In this document: positions 40,617-48,995 of the stretch, one piece after another
Layout: each line of letters begins with the position of its first letter
How positions within the stretch are numbered: the stretch's first letter is position 1
Origin: Luteimonas huabeiensis HB2
GTDB lineage: Bacteria > Pseudomonadota > Gammaproteobacteria > Xanthomonadales > Xanthomonadaceae
DNA length: 64,000 nucleotides
Direction of reading: 5' to 3'
NCBI RefSeq assembly: GCF_000559025.1
Contig: NZ_JAAN01000035.1
Coordinates: forward strand, 124,001-188,000
Made by a program: the position numbers and the translations under genes
Notes under the pieces: model-generated
Told to the model about the DNA's origin: nothing
The model's database searches: none
The model's input: the letters and a program-made list of their open reading frames with translations, nothing else

Positions 40617-41561
40617 ATGACCGACAAGCACGCGAAGATCGTCATCACCGGCGCAGCCGGCCTGGTAGGCCAGAACCTGATCGTTGAGCTCGAACAGCAG
40701 GGCTATACTCGGCTGGTCGCGATCGACAAACACGCGCACAATCTCGGCATCCTCCAGGGCCTGCATCCGCAGGTTCGCACCGTCCTGGCCGATCTCGCCG
40801 AACCCGGGGAATGGTCGGAAGAGTTCCGGGACGCAAGCTGCGTGGTGCAACTGCATGCGCAGATTACCGGGAAGACGACCGAGATATTCAACAGGAACAA
40901 CCTGACCGCGACCCGGCACGTGCTCGACGCCATGAAAGCGGCTGCCGTGCCCTACCTGGTGCACATCAGTTCGTCGGTCGTCAACTCGGTGGCTGTCGAT
41001 GACTACACCAACACCAAACGTGCTCAGGAGGAAATGGTGGTCTCCAGCGGGCTTCGCCATTGCGTGCTGCGTCCCACGCTGATGTTCGGCTGGTTCGACC
41101 CCAAGCACCTCGGCTGGCTATCGCGCTTCATGGCCCGGACCCCGGTGTTCCCGATCCCGGGAGACGGACGATTCATGCGGCAGCCGCTGTACGAGCGCGA
41201 CTTCTGCCGCTGCATCGTCAAGTGCATCGAGCGGGAACCGGACGGCGAGATCTACGATATCGTCGGTGCCACAAGGATCGACTATGTCGACATCATCCGC
41301 ACCATCAAGCGAGCCAAAAACCTGCGTACCATAATCGTGCACATTCCTATCGGGCTGTTCGCCTTTCTGCTGCGCACCTATTCCCTATTCAGCACCAAGC
41401 CGCCGTTCACCGCGGACCAACTGAAGGCGTTAAGCGCGGGAGACGATTTCAAGGGGGTTGATACGGAGGCCGTCTTTGGCGTGAAACAAACGCCATTCGA
41501 AGACGCCATCCTCGAAAGCTATACCCACCCCACGTATTCGAGCATCGTGCTGAAGCGATGA
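40617..41561 (+). CDS. NAD-dependent epimerase/dehydratase family protein
   Basis: 314 aa. NAD loop GAAGLVGQNLIVEL, HISSSVVNSV with the Ser, YTNTK (Tyr/Lys pair), RPTLMFGWFDP, and a C-terminal substrate part with FMRQPLYERDFCRCIVKC. The second half contains a hydrophobic stretch (VHIPIGLFAFLLRTYSLF) that suggests membrane association, unusual for soluble sugar-nucleotide epimerases, and fits a lipid-linked sugar substrate. The exact reaction is not known. Begins right after the DprE2-like gene. Confidence 0.8.
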   Translation: MTDKHAKIVITGAAGLVGQNLIVELEQQGYTRLVAIDKHAHNLGILQGLHPQVRTVLADLAEPGEWSEEFRDASCVVQLHAQITGKTTEIFNRNNLTATRHVLDAMKAAAVPYLVHISSSVVNSVAVDDYTNTKRAQEEMVVSSGLRHCVLRPTLMFGWFDPKHLGWLSRFMARTPVFPIPGDGRFMRQPLYERDFCRCIVKCIEREPDGEIYDIVGATRIDYVDIIRTIKRAKNLRTIIVHIPIGLFAFLLRTYSLFSTKPPFTADQLKALSAGDDFKGVDTEAVFGVKQTPFEDAILESYTHPTYSSIVLKR

Positions 41562-41592
41562 CCAGGGCGCCGTTCAAGAGCCGAACCAACTG

Positions 41593-42855
41593 ATGCATAT
41601 TTTGAAGGATCCTAGCCCGACCACCGATCAGCGGGAGTGGTGGGCACGAAAATCGGCATCGGCGGCGCTCCTGCTAGCGCTTGTCGTTGTCGTTCTATAC
41701 TTTCGCCGACCCGATCAGTTTTTTTCGCCCTACATTTGGGTCGAAGATGGAACCGTCAGCCTCAAGCAGTATCTCGAGCACGGGTGGCGCTATTTGGGTG
41801 AGCCCGTCGCGGGCTATCTCATTCTACCCTCGAAGCTGATCCAGCTCGCCGCGCTCTGGATCTCCGGCCTTTACTATCCGGAACTGGCGATGATCGGCAC
41901 GATAGTGTTCACGTGGCTGGTCCTATGCTGCATCGCTTATGCACCGACCACGCTGCGCTGGAAGTATGTCTGCGCCATTGCGCCGCTCGTCATCCCCACT
42001 GATTCCGAAGTTTTCGGGACCTCGCATTATGCATTCTGGTGGGGGTCACTATTACTGATTCCCGCCCTGCTTTGGCGCCCCGATGCCGGGAAGCTCCCGC
42101 TCAGATTAACAATTTCAGCACTTGGTGCGCTTTCATCACCATTGGTCATCGCACTACTACCGCTATTCGTGATCAATGCGTTATGGAGACGCCGCCCAAG
42201 TGAGTGGATTCTGCTAATCTGCATGGCTGGCGGCGCCGGCCTGCAATACTATTTTATTAAGTCCACAGGAACGCCGGGGGCCGGCCTGCCTGAGCACATA
42301 TCGATACTTGCAGTGGCTCAGAAATTTCTAGGGTATTTCGTATGGTGGCCCGCCTCCGGCAATGTGGCTTTGGCGCTGTCTGGAATAGTCTTGGCAGCGC
42401 TCTTGGCGGGGGCGGCATCCAGATGGCGCGAGATCCAATGGACGCATGTCGTCCTTGCCGGCGCTTTCGTGGTTTCTGTGGTGATTTCGATCGCCCGCGC
42501 GCCGGTGGAGATCATCGACCCCTTCTTCGCCGGACCACGCTACTTCTTTTATCCCTACATCCTGCTCAGCTGGACCTTGCTGCAGGTGGCATCGATCTCC
42601 CACAGGATCTTTGCTGGTGTTCTCCTGTCTCTACTTCTCGCGAGCACGCAGGCATTCGGCGCTCATGCGCCCCGCGGCCATCACCCCATGGACTGGCGCC
42701 TTGAGCTAGCAGAGTGCGCGGCGTCACGTGGCGACGAATACCTACTGCCAATCCACTTCGCCGGACATCGGGACCAGCTTTGGCACTTCAAGATCCGCCC
42801 CTCTGACTGTGCACGCCTGATCAGCCAGGGAGCCTTCGCGCGATCGCGGAGTTGA
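41593..42855 (+). CDS. Polytopic membrane protein, probable GT-C glycosyltransferase
   Basis: 420 aa with roughly 10 hydrophobic segments. The first external loop has FSPYIWVEDGTVSLKQYLEHGW, with an acidic ED pair where GT-C transferases using polyprenyl-phosphate sugars place their catalytic acid. No named family is evident. Clearly lower GC and more A/T third positions than the surrounding chromosome (for example 42000-42360), suggesting acquisition from elsewhere. The stop overlaps or nearly overlaps the next open frame. Confidence 0.65.
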   Translation: MHILKDPSPTTDQREWWARKSASAALLLALVVVVLYFRRPDQFFSPYIWVEDGTVSLKQYLEHGWRYLGEPVAGYLILPSKLIQLAALWISGLYYPELAMIGTIVFTWLVLCCIAYAPTTLRWKYVCAIAPLVIPTDSEVFGTSHYAFWWGSLLLIPALLWRPDAGKLPLRLTISALGALSSPLVIALLPLFVINALWRRRPSEWILLICMAGGAGLQYYFIKSTGTPGAGLPEHISILAVAQKFLGYFVWWPASGNVALALSGIVLAALLAGAASRWREIQWTHVVLAGAFVVSVVISIARAPVEIIDPFFAGPRYFFYPYILLSWTLLQVASISHRIFAGVLLSLLLASTQAFGAHAPRGHHPMDWRLELAECAASRGDEYLLPIHFAGHRDQLWHFKIRPSDCARLISQGAFARSRS

Positions 42856-42902
42856 TCGATGTCGGTTCATGCCCGCATCTGCCGAGAACAGGAATAGCCC
42901 CC

Positions 42903-45083
42903 ATGGCGACCCACCGGCTCGTGGCTGGCGTCTTCGTTCGCCTGTCGGCCTATCTTGTGTTCCTTGCAGTGGCGATGCATTTCGCGGGACCCGCGCATTC
43001 GTCACCCGTAGCCGTCGAATTCGAGGGTGGCTGCGCCACATCCAGCTCACCCTACCTAGCGGACGATAGCAGACTCGAATCGGGACGCATCTCGTACTGT
43101 GATAATGGCGACGCCTGGACGGGCCGCATCCAGTCCACTGAAGTTCCAGCGGGCACGACCGCCATTCCGCTTCTATACGCCGGCTACCCATCTCTGGAAG
43201 GTATCGAGCTGACTCTCCAGGGTCCCGCCGGCATCCACCCCATAACCCTTCCCAACAGCCAGGAATCGTGGACGTCAGCGGTGCTGGAGGTTCCGCCGGA
43301 GTTCCAGCCGCATCCGTTTAAAATCGTGGCGGATGACAACGCCGCCGGCTTTGGCGGATGGATTGGACTAGGCGTAGCCAGGCATACTTCGACCAAAACC
43401 ATCCTGCTCGGTGCGCTGGCGCTAGCATTGCCGCTGGCCCTGGCTCATTTATGGTGTGCCACCACGTCGACCCTAGTTGCTGGGCGGGTCGGCATGCCAG
43501 GCTGGAGAGCGGCCTGCGCGATTCTGGTCCTTGGCGGTGCCGGCGCAGTCTCTTTTTTTGCGTGGTGGGCATCCCCTGCCGCCGGCTTCGCTACCTCGAG
43601 CGTACTATTGGTCGCACCGGCGGCATGTTACCTGGCCGCAAAGGTGAGGCGCAGGCCTGTGGCTCGCTGGCTTGATGAGAGCACCGCTTTCATGCCTGTG
43701 ACGTTCGCTGCCGCATTTGTTCTCTGGCTCGGCTTGTACCCTTTCGAGTGGGATGGCGCCAGCTGGGAGGTACCGGCGACCCGCTGGGCCGGCCTGCCGG
43801 TCGACAATTGGCTACCGCTTGTTCTCGCTCAAATGCTGGAGTCGGGTTCGCTGATCACGCCTATGGTAGGCGATTGGCTGAGCAGTGATCGTCCACCGTT
43901 GCAGGCCGGCCTCTATCTCATGTTTTTGCCAGCCAAGCTCGCGCCTATCGGCGTCTGGTACCAAGCCCTTGCAACTTGGTTGCAATGTCTCATCCTTGTG
44001 CCCATGGGGCATATGCTGGCAGCCTGGTTCTCCAGCCGTCGCGACAGCGTGCTCGCGATCGCCGCGGTCGTGTTCAGCCCCATCTTCCTCGTGAACACGC
44101 TCTTCGTTTGGCCAAAGCTCCTCGCCGCGACTTTCTGTCTGATCTATCACATCGCTCTGTTCTCTGGCCGGAACGCACAGATGTCCTCACGATGGCTGAA
44201 CTTGGCCGCCGCGCTGGCTGCAGGCTTGGCGATGCTGTCCCACGGCGGCGCGCTTTTTGCGTTGTTGGGCACGACAGTCGCCGCACTCGCCCTGCAGCCC
44301 AAGACCGCGTTCCGACCTCTCTTATCCATCGCGCCGTTGTCGCTGGCCGTATACGCCCCGTGGATGCTATATCAGCGATACATAGACCCGCCCGGAGATC
44401 GTCTGGCAAAGTGGCATCTCGCTGGACAGATCGACGTCGACGACCGGTCTCTCGGCGAAACGCTCGCTGACTCGTATTCCGAGCTCACTCCAAGGACATG
44501 GCTGGAAGGCCGGCTAGAGAACGTCGGACACATCGCGACAGGAACGGTGGACTTTTTCCGCGCTCTCTATGAACTAATGAAGAGCTTCGGCGATCCCATG
44601 GCCCATCGAGCTGCGTGGGAACAGCTCTATGCTGGCAGCTTCTTCCATTTCTCCCACTCGCTTTGGTTCTTCGGTCCCGCCGTGGCAGCCCTCGCTTTGA
44701 TTGTGTTACTTGCACGACGTCGCCGCGTGCCTCCTGGATTCATGGCGGCTTTTTTGGCGACCTGCTGCGGATTGCTCGTTTGGATCGCGGCGATGTTCGA
44801 GCCCGGGTCGGTCTCCGTGCACCAGGGCGCCTATGCATTACCGATGCTCGCGATGCTGATTGTGATGACGTTGACATGGCATGCGGCGCCCGGCCTATTC
44901 CGCAGTCTCGCGCTGTGCAGCATCCTTCTCGCCTTATATGTATTCGCCTTCGACCGCGCTCATTCCGCAGTCGTGCTGCACGGATTTTACGTGGCCGGTG
45001 TTTTTACTCTTGGCACCCTGATATTCGGTGGTTTTCTAAGCAGCACCATACACACTCCCCGATCGCACCCAAGGATTAATTGA
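42903..45083 (+). CDS. Large membrane protein with N-terminal beta domain, GT-C-like
   Basis: 726 aa. Hydrophobic start (LSAYLVFLAVAMHFAGPAHS), then about 140 residues of beta-rich soluble domain on the periplasmic side (VAVEFEGGCATSS..., GRISYCDNGDAW, PEFQPHPFKIVADDN), followed from about residue 180 by about 12 membrane segments. Loops with WDGASWEVP and WLSSDRPPLQAGLYL resemble GT-C/ArnT-like sugar transferases. The ATG at 42903 was chosen; a TTG at 42852 overlapping the upstream stop is possible. A periplasmic carbohydrate-binding-like domain attached to a GT-C core would fit transfer of a lipid-linked pentose to a glycan outside the membrane, but this is inference. Confidence 0.62.
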   Translation: MATHRLVAGVFVRLSAYLVFLAVAMHFAGPAHSSPVAVEFEGGCATSSSPYLADDSRLESGRISYCDNGDAWTGRIQSTEVPAGTTAIPLLYAGYPSLEGIELTLQGPAGIHPITLPNSQESWTSAVLEVPPEFQPHPFKIVADDNAAGFGGWIGLGVARHTSTKTILLGALALALPLALAHLWCATTSTLVAGRVGMPGWRAACAILVLGGAGAVSFFAWWASPAAGFATSSVLLVAPAACYLAAKVRRRPVARWLDESTAFMPVTFAAAFVLWLGLYPFEWDGASWEVPATRWAGLPVDNWLPLVLAQMLESGSLITPMVGDWLSSDRPPLQAGLYLMFLPAKLAPIGVWYQALATWLQCLILVPMGHMLAAWFSSRRDSVLAIAAVVFSPIFLVNTLFVWPKLLAATFCLIYHIALFSGRNAQMSSRWLNLAAALAAGLAMLSHGGALFALLGTTVAALALQPKTAFRPLLSIAPLSLAVYAPWMLYQRYIDPPGDRLAKWHLAGQIDVDDRSLGETLADSYSELTPRTWLEGRLENVGHIATGTVDFFRALYELMKSFGDPMAHRAAWEQLYAGSFFHFSHSLWFFGPAVAALALIVLLARRRRVPPGFMAAFLATCCGLLVWIAAMFEPGSVSVHQGAYALPMLAMLIVMTLTWHAAPGLFRSLALCSILLALYVFAFDRAHSAVVLHGFYVAGVFTLGTLIFGGFLSSTIHTPRSHPRIN

Positions 45084-46373
45084 ATGACACGTTTTGCCGT
45101 TATCGGCTCCGGCCCTATGGGCCTGCGAGCTGCGACCGCGCTAATAGATGCCGGCCATAATGTCGATGTCTACGAGCGTGACGACCGCATCGGCGGCATG
45201 TCCGCGCATTTCGACTTCAACGGGCTCGACATCGAGCGCTACTATCATTTCGTCTGCCGGACCGATTACCCCCTGTTCGATCTCCTGAAGCGCTACGGCC
45301 TATCCGATCGGTTGAAGTGGACGAACACAAAAATGGGCTACTTCTATCGGGGCAAGCTCTACAAATGGGGCTCGCCGCTCGCCCTCTTGGCGTTTCCGCA
45401 CCTAAGCCCGATACAAAAGATACGCTACGCCTTGCATGTCATGCATACGAAGGGGATCCGGGACTGGAGTGCGCTCGACAAGGAAGAAGCAGGGGCCTGG
45501 ATTCGTAAATGGATTGGCGATGGCGCATACGAAGTAATGTGGAGAGACTCCTTCCGGCTGAAGTTCTTCGAGTACGCAGATAACTTGTCAGCGAGTTGGA
45601 TCGGCACCCGGATCAAGCGTATCGCGCTGTCGCGAGAGAGCCTTTTCAAGGAGAGCCTGGGCTACTTAGAAGGAGGCTCGGATCTCGTACTGGATGCCCT
45701 GGCGGGCGATATCCAGGCGCGCGGAGGGCGCATTCTACTGGCCGCCCCGGTCCAGGAAGTGACCACCCAGGACGGGAAAGTCACTGGCATTCTGTCGGCC
45801 CGTGGCTGGGCTGCGTATGACGGCGTGCTCTCTACATCTCCGATTCAGTATGTGCCGCGCATGGTTCCCACGCTGCCTGAAGACTACCGGAGAAAGATCG
45901 AGTCCATCGAAAATATCCCTGTCGCTTGTGTGATCCTCAAGCTCAGGCACGCTATTTCCGATAATTTCTGGATGAACATAAGCGATTCGCGGATTGAAAT
46001 TCCTGGAGTGATTGAGTACAGCAACTTGAATCCACTGGACGGGAAGCAACATATTCTTTACGCCCCCTTCTACATGCCGAAGACGCACCCCAAGTGGAAG
46101 AGTACAGACCAAGCTCTGATCGACGAGGTGGTGAGCTATCTGCCAATGCTCAATTCGTCCTTCGATCCCAGTTGGGTGATGGCGACGAGCTGCCATCGCT
46201 ACGAGTTCGCGCAAACCATCTGTCCGCCCGGCTTCCAGGGTGCCCTTCCCCCGATGGAGTCGCCGATTGCGGGGTTCTACATGGCGGATACCGGATACTA
46301 TTACCCGGAGGACCGATCGATTTCCGAAAGCCTCGACGTAGGTCGCCGTCTTGCCGAGGTAGCCCTGCGTTGA
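45084..46373 (+). CDS. NAD(P)/FAD-dependent oxidoreductase (amine-oxidase-like)
   Basis: 429 aa. Starts TRFAVIGSGPMGLRAATALIDAGHNVDVYERDDRIGGMSAHF, the dinucleotide loop plus the GG doublet typical of the protoporphyrinogen-oxidase/UDP-galactopyranose-mutase-like superfamily. YLEGGSDLVLDAL in the middle and GFYMADTGYYYPEDRSISESLDVGRRLAE at the end contact FAD. Function in the glycan locus unknown; it could rearrange or oxidise a sugar or lipid intermediate. Starts one base after the upstream stop, AAGGA at 45071-45075. GtrA overlaps at its stop. Confidence 0.78.
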   Translation: MTRFAVIGSGPMGLRAATALIDAGHNVDVYERDDRIGGMSAHFDFNGLDIERYYHFVCRTDYPLFDLLKRYGLSDRLKWTNTKMGYFYRGKLYKWGSPLALLAFPHLSPIQKIRYALHVMHTKGIRDWSALDKEEAGAWIRKWIGDGAYEVMWRDSFRLKFFEYADNLSASWIGTRIKRIALSRESLFKESLGYLEGGSDLVLDALAGDIQARGGRILLAAPVQEVTTQDGKVTGILSARGWAAYDGVLSTSPIQYVPRMVPTLPEDYRRKIESIENIPVACVILKLRHAISDNFWMNISDSRIEIPGVIEYSNLNPLDGKQHILYAPFYMPKTHPKWKSTDQALIDEVVSYLPMLNSSFDPSWVMATSCHRYEFAQTICPPGFQGALPPMESPIAGFYMADTGYYYPEDRSISESLDVGRRLAEVALR

Positions 46374-46774
46374 TGGCGTCCCGTCAATTCCTGTTATTCA
46401 TCTTGGCCGGCGGCGTCGCCGCGATCGCGAACTTCGGTTCCCGCATCATTCTCAGCTTGGCACTTCCCTACACCGCGGCGATAGCAGTTGCCTATTGCAT
46501 AGGGATGGCCGCCGCCTTCGCGCTGAATCGCCGTTTCGTGTTTACACACGCGGACAATTCACTGCACTCACAAGCGACGTGGTTCATCTTGGTCAATATA
46601 CTCGCGGTATTGCAGACACTCGCGATAAGCCTGCTGCTGGCACGCTGGCTGTTCCCCGTCATCGGCATGACTTTTTATCCGGAGACCGTTGCGCACGCGT
46701 TCGGAGTCGCGGTGCCTGTGGTCACCAGCTACATAGGGCACAGGGCGCTGACATTCAGGAGTCGGAAGGCATGA
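46373..46774 (+). CDS. GtrA family membrane protein
   Basis: 133 aa, four hydrophobic segments. MASRQFLLFILAGGVAAIANFGSRIILSL, YCIGMAAAFALNRRFVF and VVTSYIGHRALTFRSR are the GtrA hallmarks. GtrA-type proteins are proposed flippases for polyprenyl-phosphate-linked sugars used in O-antigen and cell-wall glycan decoration. Coupled on both sides: its ATG overlaps the oxidoreductase stop (TGATG) and its stop overlaps the next ATG (ATGA). Confidence 0.92.
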   Translation: MASRQFLLFILAGGVAAIANFGSRIILSLALPYTAAIAVAYCIGMAAAFALNRRFVFTHADNSLHSQATWFILVNILAVLQTLAISLLLARWLFPVIGMTFYPETVAHAFGVAVPVVTSYIGHRALTFRSRKA

Positions 46775-48195
46775 CGGTGCACACTGGTGCAAGGACGGGG
46801 CCAGGCCCGGCCCACGAGACTACTGCGCGCCCTTGGCTATTCGTCGGAATCGTTGCACTCTGCGCCATCTTCGTCCGGCTTGTCTACGTACAACTATTTT
46901 CCTCTCCGATGCCGTTCTGGGATCAATGGGATGGCGAGGCAGACCATGTCCTCCGTCCTTGGATCGAAGGGCATTTCGGCATGGAACACCTGTTGCGCGC
47001 CCACAATGAGCACCGGATCCTCCCGACCAAACTGGTCACCATCGTGCTGTACGAGCTCACCGGTCGCTGGAGCAACATGGACGAGGCGCGTTTGAGCGCA
47101 TGCATCTATGGGTTGATTCCAGCAATGCTGCTTTGGAGTGCGACCGTTGGCTCTTACGGCGGTCGCCCGACCTTGGTCCACAAAGCGTTAGCCGCGCTCA
47201 TATTCCTGTTTTCCGTGCTCCCCTTCTCATGGGAGAACACCCTGGTGGGGTTCCAGAGCCAGTTTTACTTCATGCTCGCGGCCAGCATCGCGGCGGTGAT
47301 CCTAGCGGCACGGCACCATAGCAACGTACTCGCAGCAGGGGGCATTTTTCTATTGTCGGCATTCGCCTGTCTCACCATGGCGTCTGGCTTGATCACGCCG
47401 CTTGTGGCGGCCTGCGTTCTCGCGATGGCGTGCGTCTTCTTACCGGGCCGGCGATGGCCTGCCGCGGTCACCAGCGTCCTCCTCCTCGCTATGGCTATCG
47501 CGGCTTATGCCACGACACCGCAGATTCCTCAGCACCAAATCCTTCGTCCGAAAACTGCGATCGCTGTTCTCGATGCGCTCAATCATCTCCTTGGATGGCC
47601 AATTACTGGTTATCATTGGGCCATGTTCTATCTGTGGCTCCCGGCACCGGTGGCCCTGACCTGGCGGGCGGCGCACAAGACGGTGACGCGCACCGACCTT
47701 GTGATGGCGGGACTTTATGGCTGGAGCCTCGTTCAAGCCCTCGCGATCGGCGCGGGCCGCGGCGAAGGCCTTGTCGAGGTGCCCTCCCGCTATGTCGAAC
47801 TCCTAATACCCGGCCTTTTCGCCAATGCCTGGTTCGCTTTGTCCATGCTCGCCGGATGCTTCAGGGAACCGTGGCGCACGCGCATTCCGGCAGCGACACT
47901 ATCAGTGGCGTTCTTCGCCGTCCTGATAGGCGGTCTCTTGGCCCGCACCCCGGCTGACTTCCAACAATTGCGTACGCGCTCGGAAGCGTTGGCAGTACAG
48001 CAATCCAACACCCTTCGATATCTCCGCTCCAACGATCCTGCTGCGCTCGACGTACCCTTCTTCGCCCTCCCCTACCCTGACCACACACGCCTGAAAGCGT
48101 TACTGGATAACCACTCGATCAGGCAGGCGCTTGGTTGGACATCGCCACTCCCGCCGCCCTCGGCAGAGCCCGAAGACGCGCCCGCTGGCAGTTGA
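46771..48195 (+). CDS. Polytopic membrane glycosyltransferase (GT-C-like)
   Basis: 474 aa with about 10-12 hydrophobic segments. First periplasmic loop PMPFWDQWDGEADHVLRPWIEG then LRAHNEHRILPTKLVT; the acidic DQWDGE and HNEHR motifs recur in a family of uncharacterised bacterial membrane proteins in polysaccharide loci, and the acidic residues sit where GT-C catalytic acids are found. Paired with GtrA, it resembles a Gtr-type decoration module (flippase plus specific transferase). C-terminal soluble tail after FQQLRTRSEALAVQQS. Ends 24 bases before the convergent lipoprotein gene. Confidence 0.75.
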   Translation: MTVHTGARTGPGPAHETTARPWLFVGIVALCAIFVRLVYVQLFSSPMPFWDQWDGEADHVLRPWIEGHFGMEHLLRAHNEHRILPTKLVTIVLYELTGRWSNMDEARLSACIYGLIPAMLLWSATVGSYGGRPTLVHKALAALIFLFSVLPFSWENTLVGFQSQFYFMLAASIAAVILAARHHSNVLAAGGIFLLSAFACLTMASGLITPLVAACVLAMACVFLPGRRWPAAVTSVLLLAMAIAAYATTPQIPQHQILRPKTAIAVLDALNHLLGWPITGYHWAMFYLWLPAPVALTWRAAHKTVTRTDLVMAGLYGWSLVQALAIGAGRGEGLVEVPSRYVELLIPGLFANAWFALSMLAGCFREPWRTRIPAATLSVAFFAVLIGGLLARTPADFQQLRTRSEALAVQQSNTLRYLRSNDPAALDVPFFALPYPDHTRLKALLDNHSIRQALGWTSPLPPPSAEPEDAPAGS

Positions 48196-48219
48196 GCGCA
48201 GCAAAAGATTGATCACTGG

Positions 48220-48729
48220 CTACGGGTCGATAGTGATTTCCGCCCCCGGAGAACATTCGACCGGCGCCGCATCTGTCATGAGAATGGATATGCGATACGA
48301 GCCAGGCGGCACGTTCACCAGATTGATGAGCGCATTGTAACCAGAGAGTCCCAGGGCTGGATTTCCAAAAGCTGCAGCCACATCCGGCCTGGAATCGCCG
48401 ACCCGGATTCTAAACTGAAAGGAGCTCGCGCCCCCCACCAGAACAAGATACGCGCGATCGGGAGCCTTGCCATCGGCATCACTGACCCACCCCGCGAATA
48501 CCAATGTCTCGCCTGATCGCGGGCGCGCTTCCGCCGGGCTCACGCCACCGACCGCATCCAACGCGCAGTTCCCTCCGGCGACGAGGCCGGGCGGGGGGGA
48601 GTAAGAGTTTGCCTGGGCGCCTCCGCCCCCGCTTACGGGCGTTTCGGGGACTGGCGCTTCATGCCTAGAGCAGCCAATGCCAAAGATCGCGATTAGAACA
48701 GAAGCAAGCACGGCACAACGGTAGCGCAT
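48220..48729 (-). CDS. Hypothetical lipoprotein with beta-sandwich domain
   Basis: 169 aa. Lipoprotein signal: MRYRCAVLASVLIAIFGIGC, with Cys20 as lipidation site. A Gly/Ser/Pro-rich linker leads to a domain with SGETLVFAGWVSD, YLVLVGGASSFQFRIRVGDSRPDVAAAFGNPAL and VNVPPGSYRISILM; this pattern (RPDVA, then PPGxYxI) occurs, as I recall, in periplasmic domains of proteins in polysaccharide loci. Function unknown. Minus strand, converging with the GT-C gene; 266 bases separate it from the upstream GT2 gene. Confidence 0.68.
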   Translation of the reverse strand: MRYRCAVLASVLIAIFGIGCSRHEAPVPETPVSGGGGAQANSYSPPPGLVAGGNCALDAVGGVSPAEARPRSGETLVFAGWVSDADGKAPDRAYLVLVGGASSFQFRIRVGDSRPDVAAAFGNPALGLSGYNALINLVNVPPGSYRISILMTDAAPVECSPGAEITIDP

Positions 48730-48995
48730 GGAAGATCCTCAGTTAACGGTTTTTTGAGATAAGATCGACCTAGTCCGCGAGAGCCCGACGAATTTCCGAA
48801 CGAGCTGGAGACCAGTCAGTTGGAGCGATTTGTACGACCAAGCGCGCAGGCCAGTCCCCAGGCCCTTTACTGAGCGTCGTCTAGAATCCGAACTGCGGGC
48901 CAGCAATGTACTGGCAGGGCACAGAACTGGCATTTCCATCGCGTCACGCCGCAGAACCGATTACAACATCTCCAAAGGCGCGCTCAGCCAGATGA
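48730..48995. other. Intergenic space before the lipoprotein gene
   Basis: 266 bases of moderate GC between the lipoprotein start and the GT2 stop. GAGGATC is a plausible ribosome binding site just before the lipoprotein ATG. Short open frames on both strands (up to about 66 codons) have no recognisable homology; a decayed gene cannot be excluded. Confidence 0.4.
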
